A DNA stretch of 64,000 bases, from contig VSDK01010561.1 of NCBI GenBank assembly GCA_009767595.1, positions 143,002 through 207,001 on the forward strand. The letters run 5' to 3'. This stretch comes from Symbiodinium kawagutii. Taxonomy: Eukaryota; Sar; Dinophyceae; Suessiales; Symbiodiniaceae. The notes below the pieces were generated by a model. The model had not been told where the DNA came from and ran no database searches. It saw only the letters and a program-made list of their open reading frames with translations. Position numbers and translations under genes: made by a program. Numbering within the stretch: position 1 is the first letter of the stretch; each line of letters starts with the position of its first letter. Shown here piece by piece: positions 44,626 through 55,799 of the stretch.

Positions 44626-46394
44626 ACACAGAAGCTTATCTGGACTATTGGCTCGCGCTGTTGGTGGAAGGGGGAAGAAAATGGAAGAGCAAACACTCTG
44701 GAGACAGCTGGTGAGTTCCTCTCTCAGACTGATATACTTTGGTCGGGTTATTGGCCCGTCCTCCAAAGCGCTCGGCTTCTGCCAACTCGACTAACCTGAT
44801 TTGGAATTGCCCGAAAAGAAATGACCCAAATCCATTCTTTCAACAGACCTCTGCGCAGCAGTGGTTGAGGTGAAGCTCTGCCAAAGCAATGCCTTGAAGC
44901 TACAACCGAGTTGCAGAAAGGAAGTCTTGATTTGCTCCCTTGCCCTTTCTGATTTGCTAAGGCACTTGGCAAATCAACAGGCAGAAGTGTGACTGAAAGT
45001 CAAATCCAAATCGTGGAAACATTCAGTCAAACTTGATCAGCAAAGGGCTTGACACATTCTTCTTGCCCTTCAGCTTTCTCGAAGCCTTTTACACCCGAAA
45101 GCGGACAAAATCAGCAAGTTCTTTTTTCATCACCCAACCTCTGAGAAGCTGAAAAGCGCCACTTAGCAGGGGCCAAGAAGAAAAACCTGCAAAGTTCAGG
45201 CTGGCAAGGGGCAAATACTTCGAATGGTGCAAGAACCCACAACCCAGGAGGTGTGCTGTCGTTACGCGATGGCTTGATATAAGTCCGTCCAATCTGCACA
45301 ACTTATTTCCTGGGTTCTTGCTTGATCCGCTATTTCGAAACCCTGCTTCAGTGGCACCAAAGCGCAGAAAGAAATATGAAAAAGGAGGCTCTTTCACTAC
45401 GTACAAGTGGATAATGCTTGAATCCTTTGGATCGGGTCTGGAATGTGACATCTTTGAATTTTGAATTATCTACATTAACACAGAATTTAGCTTTAGAGTC
45501 TCAAAACAGATGTAGTTTGTTGAAGACAGCAATCGTTCAGATAAGTTGTGCACTGCGAAACGCTGCAAAAGTTCCAAAATTCCTAGATCTCCCAACTGCC
45601 TTTCCCGTGAGGAGTTAGAACGTTATGGTGTGCTTTTTTACCCCTGGGTGGGAGATACATATCGGGTATTGTTGAACAGGATTGCTGAAAGCGTCCAAAC
45701 CTTCAACTTCAGGCAGTAAAGGAAGGGCAGGAAGGCTTTGAGCAGTTTAGATATGCAAAAAAAAGATGTGCTAAATGTCCTTCCTTCAAAGTCACATGGT
45801 TGTGCCTGCATGGTGAGCATTTGTCAAAGCTTCGCGAAGCATGTCTCTTGACCCATCTTGAATGGCCTTGAGAATGCTGGCCTCCCAAAAGAAAACATAA
45901 TGAACACAACGAATGCAGCACTGACTATGATTCAGGGACAAGACCTAGCAAGCGCACCTCCAACGATTGGACCTCCCGTAACCGTGAGGATGCCTGGGCG
46001 ACGTATTGGATGAATTTTGGCTCAACCGTTTTTACGCAAGCACCGCACCGCTGAGCGTAAGCTCCACCACGAACAACCAAGCGCATCAGCACCTCACTGG
46101 AGAAACCCAGGCAACCAAAGTACCAAATAGGGATGGTGGATGGTCGGAACGTTTTGTCCCATTTAACCTATGAAGTTTTCAAATTTTGTGTGACAAAAAA
46201 GGGGATCCATCAATGCCACCCAACATCTGCCAATTATTTATCACTGTTTCAGAATCGAAGTATTGCTTTGGACCAGACGAGCAATTGCAGCAATGATCGC
46301 AGTCGGCGACGGAGGCATTGTGCTTGGAGCGACCACTTGTTGCAGCTCAGCCTTGAAGTCAGATCAAGAGCTCAAACGGTAGAGGAAAAGAGTG

Positions 46395-46458
46395 ACACAA
46401 GCGAAAAGAGTAACAAGAGTAACAAGAGTAATTCAAGAGATTTCAAGAGTAACAAGAT
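46395..46458 (+). repeat. (AAGAGTAAC)n short tandem repeat
   Basis: Nine-base units, three to five copies with small changes. Confidence 0.85.
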
Positions 46459-46799
46459 CAGATTACCCATGACCCTCTGAACAACAAAGGCATCCGTATT
46501 GGCCATACTTGGTAGCAAAGTAGTGAGGGATTTGCAAACATCTCTGAAACAGCATGCTGCATGCGGGACAAAAGAGCGGAGGCAAAAAGTCTTGTTTTGT
46601 GGCACTATCATCCACACAGTTTCCGCCAACGCTTCTGGACACCAGTGCTGTTTCCACGGTCATATCTTATCCCATTTTCTCCCGCCGGGCTTGTAAACGG
46701 AGCTCCACGCCAGCTTGGCTGCTACCCACAGAGGTTTTATTTCTGCAAGGTCAGTTGAGATCGCGTTTGTTAGAAAAATCTCCGTGGGTAGCAGGGGCG

Positions 46800-47080
46800 T
46801 TCTTAACGGATCTTCAAAGCCAAGCTTCAGAACTTCCCAGAGCCCAACCTGGACATCACACCGGAACCCTCCGGAATGCAACTCAGACCCCACACCGGAA
46901 CCTTCCGGAATCTTACTTGCATGTCACATGGGAACCTTCCGCAACCCAACTTACAGGCCACACCGGAACCTTCCAGAACTAGAACCCACTTTGCATGCCA
47001 TTCCGGAACCTGCCGGAATCTTCCGGAACCTTCCGGAACCTTTCGGAACCTTTCGGAACCTGCCCCTGGCACCTGCACCG
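46800..47080 (+). repeat. GGAACCTTCC-type minisatellite, array 2
   Basis: The purest array of this family: TTCCGGAACC units become almost perfect at 47000-47065. The upstream part mixes units with CACACCGGAACCTTCCGGAA. The 135-codon frame of repeated FRNLPEP is a by-product. Confidence 0.85.
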
Positions 47081-47089
47081 GCACACAGC

Positions 47090-48085
47090 GGAGCCTATGT
47101 GGGCTGCGCTGTTGGGGAATAAAATCTTACATTTCGAGTTGTTTGCCACTCACATGGCGTGATGAGTTCATGTCGTCTTGTGCTACACTTGTGCGCAGCT
47201 CGATACTCAGTGGTGCGCTGTTAACACGCTCTTTACGCAACTTCTAAAGCTGTTTCAAAGCTGTTTTGACGGTTTGGACTTGAATCAGCCAGTGGGTCAA
47301 ACGCTCAGTAGGATGCGTCTGTCACTGCTTTAATGACGGAGGCCGATAATTGATAGTCTGAGAGGCAAAGTTAATCTGGGCCTCTGCAAGATTTTGCAAC
47401 ATTTTTTTGGCAGTGTGCCCATCTTAGCTCATGCTCTGTAAGTGCAGTAGCGAATGTTTGGCCTCAATTTCCACAAGCTGTGCCAAGCACCTGCACACAG
47501 AAAAGCAGGTGCCAAGTTTGCCCCCATTTGCCGCCTTCCAAGCTGCCCTTGTCTTGCCTTCTACCTTGCTCCAACTCATCCCACAGCATACCACCCAACC
47601 TGAGATCTCAGAGGTTTCTTCCAAGGCTTCCAAGGCTTAAGGCTTCTAAGGCACAAAGAAATGGGATAAAGTTGAGCATCTGCCTGTTCAAAGCATCTGT
47701 AAGCTGTTCAGAAAAGGAAAGAAAAGATTGAAAAGAGTTTTGCCAACCAAAAGAGCAAATTCAAAAAGGAAAGAACGCAGGAACAGCAAAAGCACTCTAT
47801 TGCAATCCTACGATCTGAATCTTATGTGGGCCTCTGCCACTGCAGCTCGAAGGAGTTCCAGGTTTGCGTCCTTTTCCTTTGCAGTTCAAAATCCATACCC
47901 TCTAACTGCAGAACCAAGTGAAGTCTTTAGGTTACTTTAGATTACTTTAGATTCTCTTTTAGATGTCTAGAGTCTGTAGAGGCAGTGGACTGGAGCCCAA
48001 GGTCTCCTATGCGATCCACAAGAAAGCACGACTTTTGAAAATCAAGTGCTCCCCAGCTTCCAACGATTCCCGCTAACTTGGGCAC
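47090..48085. other. Unassigned DNA
   Basis: Ordinary base composition, no repeats of note, no exon I can support. Confidence 0.35.
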
Positions 48086-48089
48086 GACT

Positions 48090-48483
48090 TTAGCAACTCT
48101 CTGTATCTAGGTGCTGGACTGCTGCAATCATCTCAGATGTCAAGCGAGCTCTAAGACCAGCAACATCTTCAAGCCTTCCGAGAAGGGACCAAAAGGCTTG
48201 AAGTGTCAAGATCCTGTTCCTTGACAAAAGATCTTGGAAGCAGAAGTAAGCTTCTTGCCTCATGTGATTATAGTGCACACGGAGCGCTCGCAACACGCAA
48301 CCTGGCACATGTGGACTGTTGAGAAGAGCCTGGAAACGACCATGAACGAACAGTTAACAAAGAAATTGAACAGTCATATATATATATATATACATATATA
48401 TGTAACAACGTTACAATTTCAACCATTCCGGGCTCACCCAAAGGCGGAGGTGGATCTTCATCGAGCTCTAGACTTGACAAGAC
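48090..48483 (-). CDS. 3' end of a gene of unknown function (two exons)
   Basis: Exon 48438-48483 begins after AG|G and ends at a GTGAGC donor; it encodes VLSSLELDEDPPPPL. The next exon starts after AG|G at 48301 and ends at a stop codon at 48090. Joining them completes a Gly codon in phase and gives CVLRALRVHYNHMRQEAYFC, then a helical segment (LTLQAFWSLLGRLEDVAGLR) and the C-terminus AAVQHLDTESC. Donor, acceptors and phase agree with the splice style of the kinase gene, which is why I accept it. Upstream exons were not found. No recognised domain. Confidence 0.5.
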
Positions 48484-49139
48484 CTCAGCTTGAGAAGTCT
48501 ACAACCTCTCGGCTCGATGCAAATGACAAACACGGAAACAACGAAAAAGAAAGAAAAAGAAAAAGAAAAGAAAAGAAAATACGAATAAGAAGAGTGTATC
48601 TTGTGTATCTCTGTGCCTTGCGAAGCTTTTCCTGCAATGCTTCAAGGGCTCACCATGCTGCACTAAGTCACAACAAACAGGAAATGAAAAGCATCAAATG
48701 CACATCTCCTTGAGATGACAGGATTCATCGCTTCTCACACTGCCAAGCAGCTCGGTCCTTAGTATCACCATGTCCAGCATTGCAGCATTCTCAGCATTTT
48801 CTGATTTGTGTATTGGTGTTATTTACGTTTTAAATATGTGTGTTTCTAATGTGTTTCTCAGAGGTTCATATCAATATGTTTGTAATTCATTTCTATACGT
48901 TTCTTAGTCATAATGTAGTATATAATAGTATATAATAATAATATATCTATATATTAATAGTATATATCATTGTTGGATGCTTAAGATTCTCTGTCATTCT
49001 ACGAGAACGTAGCACGAAGGTTGAGCACTCCGCTTTGCTCGTCAGCAACACTGTCTATCCGTGGTCGGTGAAGGACCACTGTACTTTTGCCAAAGTCACC
49101 GCGCTACTTGGCTGAACATTTCTCTCGTGGGAGGGACCA

Positions 49140-49520
49140 GAACCACTGTAGCCACTCTACTGTTTTTAAGATCAAACTTGAAAACTTTGTGGGTTATCTA
49201 TGAAAAGTATCATGAGGAGACTATGAATGTGGAAATCGGAAACTTCATTTTGGAGACTCTGCACGTCAAATTCCAAAGGTATGGCCGGCAAAGACGGAAG
49301 TCTTACCGTCAAAGTTGGAATATCCAGACATCAAAAGACTCAAATACTCGAAGACTCGATGGGTGTTTCGGCGATCAGATTCAAGAATTTCAGTCGCAAA
49401 CTTCACATTGGAAACTTCGATCGTTGAATGCGGAAACACTGTAGCACGAAATTGCAAACTTCGAACATTCACCAACTCTGAAGGTTCTGGAACTTCAAAC
49501 TCCCAAAAACTGAGGGTCAA
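49140..49520 (+). repeat. Degenerate GAAACTTC/CGAAGACTC word array
   Basis: Words such as GGAAACTTCATTTTGGAGAC, GAAACTTCGATCG and AACTTCAAACTCC recur at irregular spacing of 20-40 bases. Frames on both strands stay open because of this and show no domain. Confidence 0.4.
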
Positions 49521-49998
49521 TTAATTTTTGAATTCGCTAACTCCCAAAATCGCTCTGCCGATTTGCATGTGTATTAGTGTATATATATATATATATATGT
49601 GTGTGTGTACATAGGTATATATATATATGTGTATGTATGTATATATAATGTATTCATCAATACATGTCAGAAAAAAACAACCGCATTTGAACACTGTCTC
49701 TCTCAAGACAGGCGCAAAACAGAACAACTCAAACCACAAGAGCATTGCAGTCACCTTCTGAATCCCCCATGGAGAATGCCCAACCAAAGCTTGCACGGGT
49801 TTGCTTGTATCTGTCTTATTTACAATGTTCAGAGGGGAGCTGTTTTCATTTCTCAACTTGCCCATATCTTTGGAATTGCTCACTGCAGCTCCAGGGGTCA
49901 AATTTGAGGGTGGAGACCCTTCCTTCTCTTGACAACAGAATACAACAGACCACTGCGGGAGTTCCTGAGGAGTTTCTGAAGTTGACAAAATTCTGAAG

Positions 49999-50129
49999 GC
50001 GAGTTTTTGATAAATTTTCTCAATCTGAGTGCGATTTTGTAGCTGACTTGGATGACTGGACGGTTGAAGACCACAACGGCACTGTCATTTCTCTGAATGG
50101 CATCCCAGAACTACCTGACCACTCGCCAG
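49999..50129 (+). CDS. Candidate exon of unknown function (plus strand)
   Basis: Starts after AG|G and ends at a GT donor (50130-50131). The open frame encodes RVFDKFSQSECDFVADLDDW, then TVEDHNGTVISLNGIPELPD. Residue use is protein-like and acidic. It faces away from the neighbouring minus-strand genes. Neither a preceding nor a following exon was found; the frame beyond the donor runs into a tandem repeat. Confidence 0.35.
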
Positions 50130-50206
50130 GTCAGAAGAAAGCAGCTAAGCCAGGATGCAGCGCAGGGGAAACCTCAAAGCGTCAAGCATTTCCGGTAGAA
50201 TTCCCA

Positions 50207-50335
50207 ATCCATGGCACCCATGGCACCCATGGCACCCGTTGGCACCCGTTGGCACCCGTTGGCACCCGTTGGCACCCGTTGGCACCCGTTGGCACCCCTT
50301 GGCACCCCTTGGCACCCGTTGCACCCAGTGGCACA
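50207..50335 (+). repeat. (GGCACCCGTT)n ten-base tandem repeat
   Basis: About twelve units, GGCACCCATG at the left then GGCACCCGTT and GGCACCCCTT, in perfect ten-base register for most of the array. Confidence 0.95.
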
Positions 50336-50637
50336 CTCACGAACACAGCATCCACAAGGCCCAGGGCACCCACAGAGCAGTCAGGAGATGCAAGAGGATG
50401 CTGTGTCCGAGGGATCTGGTCACGTCCACAGCAACTGGGTCGCAAGATCTCTTCCTAAGACACAGTGAACTCCGGAGATGGAAAGTTTTGGGAAAAAAAT
50501 GTGAATACAACCTCCAATGCAAAGGTTGGCGAAGCAAGCCACCTTTATTCAGAAAAAGTAAAATGTTCAGTGACAATTTTGGCCCTGCATCTGGCAGCTT
50601 CTTTGCAACCACTCGGCGTGAGACAGTCTGTTGCACT

Positions 50638-51687
50638 TCATGCTTCGGGACTCACAGCTAGTTTCTCTAACTGTGAAGCAAGCTTTTTGCAGTAGAATGA
50701 TCTAGATGTCTTTGGAAGTCGCGCAAGCGCAGGTAGGACCTTATCTTCAAAGGGTTTCATTGCGTCTTGTGCAGGAAGCAGTTCTCGATTTGCCCAAATA
50801 TCCTTGGGATCATGTAGAGCCTTCATGTTGCGCTGCAGAACAAACATATTCACGCTGATACTTGCTTTATCCGACCCGTGAGGTAAGGCCTCGGTACAAT
50901 GAGGCCAAAATGCTGGGAGAAACAGCACGTCTCCAGCATTCAACTCTATTTCTCGACGCCTGCTCCAAGCCAGCTTTGCCAACGGAAACTCCTCCCACAA
51001 CTCATTCAGGCAATTGCCAAGAATGCGGCTCCCCAAAGATGAAGAAGAACCAGAAATGTAAAGCAGGCCAATGTCATCTGGGTGAAAGAGCACAACCCTC
51101 TTCCGCCCCCGTATACAACAAAGAAAGTTATCGCAAACATCGTAGTGCAGCCACATGCATAAGCCTGTGCTGGCTATTCTGAGAACTGTTGAATGTACTT
51201 CGTATGGTCTCAGCAAGTCAGGAGGGAGCTTGAAGTCCTGGTCTAGAGCCATTGCTTCCAAGTTGGATGGCTTCTTTCTTTCGGAATGTTGAGATCTGTA
51301 GTAGAGAAAGGGTGACCCTTCGTTTTTGTGCTGCACACGATTCAGAAACTCCTCAAATTGAAGAATCTGGTAAGAGAAGTTCTTCTTTTCAAAGTTTAAA
51401 AAAGGTGTCTCCGAGATATGCACTGATATTTTGGTCCCGTTGAGACGCTCACGCAAATAGTTATCGGTCCAGCTTTCAACGCAGTTTCCAATAGGAACTG
51501 TTAGTACGATTGGTTCAGACAAACTTTCAAGAGCTGTACCAGTTTTCACCTGCCGACTGACCAAACTCATTTGCCTGCGATTCAAGGCTTTCATGAGCCG
51601 CACCACCAGCATCACCAGTGCTGACAAAAGCCCCATCCGAGCTGCACTTGAGAATCGCAACATTTGCAGTCTTGCAATCTGTGCCAT
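50638..51687 (-). CDS. TYW5: TYW5-like JmjC-domain hydroxylase (wybutosine pathway)
   Basis: 349 residues in one uninterrupted ORF. Members of the TYW5 family are Fe(II)- and 2-oxoglutarate-dependent and hydroxylate the wybutosine base next to the anticodon of tRNA-Phe. The order of motifs matches along the length: VPIGNCVESWTDNYL near residue 65, KISVHISETPFLNFEKKNF, then WLHYDVCDNFL with the metal-binding His-x-Asp, KRVVLFHPDD (Lys for 2-oxoglutarate), an ELNAGDVLFLPAFWPH segment with the distal metal His, SVNMFVLQ, and a helical C-terminus (FYCKKLASQLEKL). The ATG at 51687 is preceded in frame by a TGA four codons earlier. The first ~40 residues, with a hydrophobic stretch (MGLLSALVMLVVRLM), have no counterpart I recall, so translation may start later (for example MSLVSRQ) or the 5' exon may differ. 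Family assignment is firm; the exact substrate is inferred. Confidence 0.92.
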   Translation of the reverse strand: MAQIARLQMLRFSSAARMGLLSALVMLVVRLMKALNRRQMSLVSRQVKTGTALESLSEPIVLTVPIGNCVESWTDNYLRERLNGTKISVHISETPFLNFEKKNFSYQILQFEEFLNRVQHKNEGSPFLYYRSQHSERKKPSNLEAMALDQDFKLPPDLLRPYEVHSTVLRIASTGLCMWLHYDVCDNFLCCIRGRKRVVLFHPDDIGLLYISGSSSSLGSRILGNCLNELWEEFPLAKLAWSRRREIELNAGDVLFLPAFWPHCTEALPHGSDKASISVNMFVLQRNMKALHDPKDIWANRELLPAQDAMKPFEDKVLPALARLPKTSRSFYCKKLASQLEKLAVSPEA

Positions 51688-51888
51688 GGCAGGGCGTCAG
51701 GTTGGTAAGTTGTGCTTGCTGAAAGCAAAGCCATGTTTGTAATGTCATTTTCTTTGCGAATGTCAACAACTGGCACACATCTACGAACACCAAGTCTTTT
51801 GACCAGTTGCAATTGACAAGACTAGGATTCTGAATAACAAGCATCAGAGCTTGAGACTGGAGCATGGCCTCTTGAATACTAGAAAGAT

Positions 51889-51935
51889 GGAATATAAGAT
51901 GGAATAAGCAGGAATAAGCAGGAATAAGCAGGAAG
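51889..51935 (+). repeat. (GGAATAAGCA)n short tandem repeat
   Basis: Three to four ten-base units just upstream of the TYW5-like gene. Confidence 0.85.
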
Positions 51936-52201
51936 GAGAGTCTAACGAGTCACAAAATATCTCCGTGAACTGCTTCCAGCTGAGCTTTGGTCATCTCCGA
52001 CAGGTAACTTCGCAGTTTTTGAAGACGGACCTTGGCAAGTCAACTTCAGTCAGTATTCAAAAGCACCCAAAATAAGATTGACAAAGATATGAATTCATAA
52101 ATATATATATATATATACTGTATATTCATATGTATATATATATATATACATATATAATAAATTCATTCATCAATTCCATGCCCTGCTTATGCCTTAGCTC
52201 C

Positions 52202-52966
52202 TTAGCTTCGCGCCTCTGCATGGGCAGCCTCTTCCCACACTCCAAGTGGTCCAAGCTCCCTCGCGACCTCCAAGAGGTTCGAAATCCACTCGATGTCTGA
52301 AGATGTGCAGGAAGTCCTGAGATCTTCTCTCAACCTCTGAAGCTTTTGGATTCGCTTCTTCAGAGCAAACACGAGATGCTGGAACTCTGGCTCAATGCTT
52401 TGCTCAACACTTTGCTCACTTTGCTCGATGATTTTCTCATTTGTTCTCTGGATGACTTTCTGGATAATTCCAGCGGCAGAGGCACGATGCATGAGCCTTT
52501 CCATGTCATCTACACAAATCCACTCTGATGCTTCCTCCATGGTGCGCCTGATTCGTTCCAGTTCTTGCAACTTCGCACGGACTTTTGCAAACTCTGGCCA
52601 GTTGGATGCACCGGCCGCTTGTGCTCTGCTCAAAGTTGAGACCAAAAAGGTAATTGAGCAACTTTGCATGACTTCGAGAAGCTCTGTGTAAATGGTCTTG
52701 TTGTTGCTCCAGCGTCCCAGTTTTGGATCGCTTCCACGAACGATGTCACGTAAGCTGTCCCGTGCCAGCATACCTTTTAGGTGTCCTCCCCGCAATCGGT
52801 CCCTGGGTCCCCATCCACGTGGAGCATGGGGCTTGCCTGTCTTGGGTGGGACAGGGACAGCATAACTGCTTGCGCTTGCACCTTTTCGACCTGGAAGGGA
52901 AGCTTCTCCAAAACGGCAACCTTCAAATCCTGCTGGCCTTTGAAGGCTCTTGGGGCTCTTGGACAT
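52202..52966 (-). CDS. Hypothetical helical protein, 254 residues
   Basis: ORF from an ATG at 52966 (MSKSPKSLQRPAGFEGCRFG); an earlier in-frame ATG at 53038 would add 24 hydrophobic-leaning residues, less likely to be coding. The first ~80 residues are basic, Pro/Gly-rich and probably disordered. The rest is helix-rich with charged heptad-like runs: VRAKLQELERIRRTMEEASE, KVIQRTNEKIIEQSEQSVEQ, FALKKRIQKLQRLREDLR. A coiled coil or helical bundle is likely. No catalytic motif. It lies 515 bases upstream of the TYW5-like gene on the same strand, which fits the unidirectional gene clusters common in dinoflagellates. No family recognised; it might be one exon of a larger gene. Confidence 0.5.
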   Translation of the reverse strand: MSKSPKSLQRPAGFEGCRFGEASLPGRKGASASSYAVPVPPKTGKPHAPRGWGPRDRLRGGHLKGMLARDSLRDIVRGSDPKLGRWSNNKTIYTELLEVMQSCSITFLVSTLSRAQAAGASNWPEFAKVRAKLQELERIRRTMEEASEWICVDDMERLMHRASAAGIIQKVIQRTNEKIIEQSEQSVEQSIEPEFQHLVFALKKRIQKLQRLREDLRTSCTSSDIEWISNLLEVARELGPLGVWEEAAHAEARS

Positions 52967-53049
52967 GATGCATGATGCAGACAGCCCGAGACTGCTCTGA
53001 TGCAGTTCGATCCTAAATTGCAAAAGTAGTTCATACATAGGTCATGCAC

Positions 53050-55030
53050 ACCATCTCTTTCAATCTTTCCTCTATTGCACAAAGACTCTGGAGAAGAACA
53101 AACATGTGCCACTGGTCAAAAATTGAGTTGCCATCGCTTAGATCAGCACATTCTCTTGGCGGCAACAAGAGCAGTGCAATAGCAGGCAAGAACTTTTGTT
53201 CGATCTTTTTAATTGCTTAATCTTTACTTTTCAGCAACTTGCCACGCCAAGTACTAAAAGATGAAGGTGGTGCAGCAAAGGCCTTGGCTCACCAAGATTC
53301 TAGCTCGCTTGATCAGACAGCGCAGATGGGTTGCCGGCCCAGTGCTCCAAAACGATGGATGAAGATTTATCCACAGCTTCCAAAGTGGTTAAAACCTGCC
53401 CAAGCACTAAGCCTCACTAAGCCCTCAGCTGCCAATAGCATTGGAACTTAGAAGAAACGACTCCTTTCTGTCTGGCCTTCCTCAATTCAGGAGGTAGAAC
53501 GGAGGTGGCCTTCACACCCCGTTTCTGCAAGCTTTGCATTCGCACTGTGACATCGATCTAAAAAATGTCTGCAATCGACGAGATCTTGCACTGAAATTGG
53601 ACCACTGATTGCACACTTTTGCGCTGGTCCCTTTCCAGACATCTTGCACCTTCAGCTTACCCATCTCGGAATCCCAATAACTCCCAATAATAAGAATATA
53701 CTGATATATATATATATATATAATAAGGTTAATCTGAGGTTAGTCAATAAGTTCACCATAGCTCTTTAGGAAGGGCGGAAGCGCTTCTCATTCCTCTGCA
53801 AAGTCCTCCAGGTGCCTCCATTCCTTTGGCAGGCATGGCCAGCCGGTAGCCTCACCCAGGTAAGCGACAGCAATTTTGAGGTCCAATTTTTTCTAAGGTG
53901 CACACGGAAAAGGAAGTGACAAGGACACCACTTGCTGTCTGACAAGTTCTGTGGTGCATACCTGCACAGGGGCAAATCAGCTGTAAATCAGCTGTAAATT
54001 CAGGGAAGGGTCCGAGTTGGGGGAATGGGATGAGAGCTGCAATGATTTTGTTGCGCGAAAAAACTACTTTTTTCCCACTGTCTTCATTACTCCGCAATAG
54101 GGTACTCGCAGGATGTACAATTTGCACTCAATTTGGTCAAATGCTTGGAGGGCTGACATTGTAGTTGGTGTCCCGAAGGGGGTACATGTCCGTGTGACCA
54201 CTGCTTTGTTCCTGGCGGATTGTTTCCTGTATTTGTCTAGTTAACATCGTATCTGGGAAACGAGCGATTTGGCGCTAGTAAAATATCAATGGAATTCGCA
54301 TTCACAGTTCCTCAACCGTGAATAGAGGTTGAATCCTGCTGCAATTTTTTTAGGTGTCCAGCATGAAGAATGAAAGTCTACAACCTGCAAATGGTTGAAC
54401 CAAGTCTAGGGCTACAGCAAGGAATGTTGAAAGTTCCTGCTTGCACAAAAAAGAAATGTAGCCAAGTATGACAAGGTTCTTTTCTTCACCACTGAAAATT
54501 CTTGGGTTGACGGAACTGTTGCTTGTTTCCTGGCTTTTGTGATAGCTGTGGGTAAGGCAAAGGACCAGAACCGGACTACTGCTGCCTGCTTTGCTGGTCT
54601 TCACTATTAGCCTTGTTGGTAGATAATGCTCATATTTAAACAGGTCGGGTGCTAGAAATGCTTTTCAACATTTCCGGGAATCGCACTAGCAACTTCTTCA
54701 AATCCTTCGGTACAGAGTCCAGATGTACCCAGAGCCTTGTTGAAAACTTGCTGAGTGTGTTTAAATCCCTCAGGAAGGACAGTGCGATAATATGGCGATG
54801 AAGTCACCAATTCTGCCGGTGAGGCCAATATCTACTTTGAATGACTGCGGTGCATGGTATGTACCGGAACCCCTGTGCAGACTCCACCTTTTTGTCTTTC
54901 AGCAGACTCTTTGTGACCCTCACAGCCTTACATAATAGAACTCCCGGGAAGACCAGATTGGTTCCAGGTCAGCTTTAAAGATCAAATTTCAGGAGACTTG
55001 TTTGAATATCCCACAGAAGTGTCGTTAAAA
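53050..55030. other. Unassigned DNA
   Basis: Frames of 60-90 codons occur on both strands but lack domain motifs and usable splice borders. A short (TA)n lies at 53702-53722. Confidence 0.35.
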
Positions 55031-55177
55031 TCTGCTTAAAGCCCTTCCAGAAAGCTTCCTATCCTTAACCTGAAACCTTTGGAAAGTTGTACTTTCGAAC
55101 AGCTCTCGAAACACTCAAAACCTGTGCAGAGCACCTGGCACCCAGGCCCAAGGAAGGGCAGCAACTGAGGATCTGAG

Positions 55178-55310
55178 TCCATGACCGTGTCTATGACTAT
55201 GTCTATGACCATGTCTATGACTATGTCTATGACTATGTCTATGACTATGTCTATGACTATGTCTATGACTATAGTATGAAAGAAGTATGAGTGAATGTCT
55301 ATGACTATGA
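55178..55310 (+). repeat. (GACTATGTCTAT)n twelve-base tandem repeat
   Basis: Eight to nine units, some reading GACCATGTCTAT. On the minus strand it would encode VIDIVIDI or HRHSHRHS, an artefact of the period. Confidence 0.95.
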
Positions 55311-55403
55311 ATAGAGGCTCTAGTAGAAAATCTGGGATCCGAGGATCTGTACAAGGCAGAGTGGGAGCCACTTTCACAAAGACCACTTGTCCATGGTTTT
55401 GAT

Positions 55404-55712
55404 TCATTCTGTAGGAGCTTCTCCCATCTTGTCCAAGCCTATGGAGTGCAGCTTCAAAACGTGTTCAGTGTTAAGGATTGCTTGAGGATTCCTTAAGGAT
55501 TCTTGAGGAGCTATGTTACTGAAGTCATACAAAGCCAGAAGTGGATAAGCAGTTTTGTTCAGATCAATCTGCCTGACATCACTCACGACTGGATGCCCTT
55601 TGTGTGCAAGATGAACCCGAATCTGGTGCTTGCGGCCAGTGAGAATTGATACCTTGAAAGCAGAGCAGCCATGTTCGGCCTTCATGCTGGTGTCAGCACA
55701 GGGCCCTTCAGC
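55404..55712 (-). CDS. Exon of an RluA-type pseudouridine synthase
   Basis: The minus strand encodes GCSAFKVSILTGRKHQIRVH followed by LAHKGHPV. This is the C-terminal core motif of RluA-family pseudouridine synthases (Leu-x-x-Gly-Arg-x-His-Gln-Ile-Arg-x-His), enzymes that isomerise uridine in tRNA or rRNA. The exon probably starts at 55712 after a TAG acceptor, in phase with EGPCADTSMKAEHG. It probably ends at 55587, because the next bases are a strong GTGAGT donor and the residues beyond HPV (SDVRQIDLNKTAYP) no longer resemble the family, although the frame stays open to a stop at 55404. The exon with the catalytic Asp (HRLDKxTSG type) should lie above 55712 but was not found, so completeness is unknown. 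Confidence 0.78.
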   Translation of the reverse strand, partial: AEGPCADTSMKAEHGCSAFKVSILTGRKHQIRVHLAHKGHPVVSDVRQIDLNKTAYPLLALYDFSNIAPQESLRNPQAILNTEHVLKLHSIGLDKMGEAPTE

Positions 55713-55799
55713 CTACTATGTGGTTGTGAACTGAGCCTTCTACATTTTCTTCATTCTTGCAATAACCAATAAAGTTGGAGAAATGAAATTCAATTTATT

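Noticed and set aside
46013..46026. ATTTTGGCTCAA, 12 bases matching the spliced leader on the plus strand
   Set aside because: Both flanking bases disagree with the leader and no coding frame follows; too short to claim.
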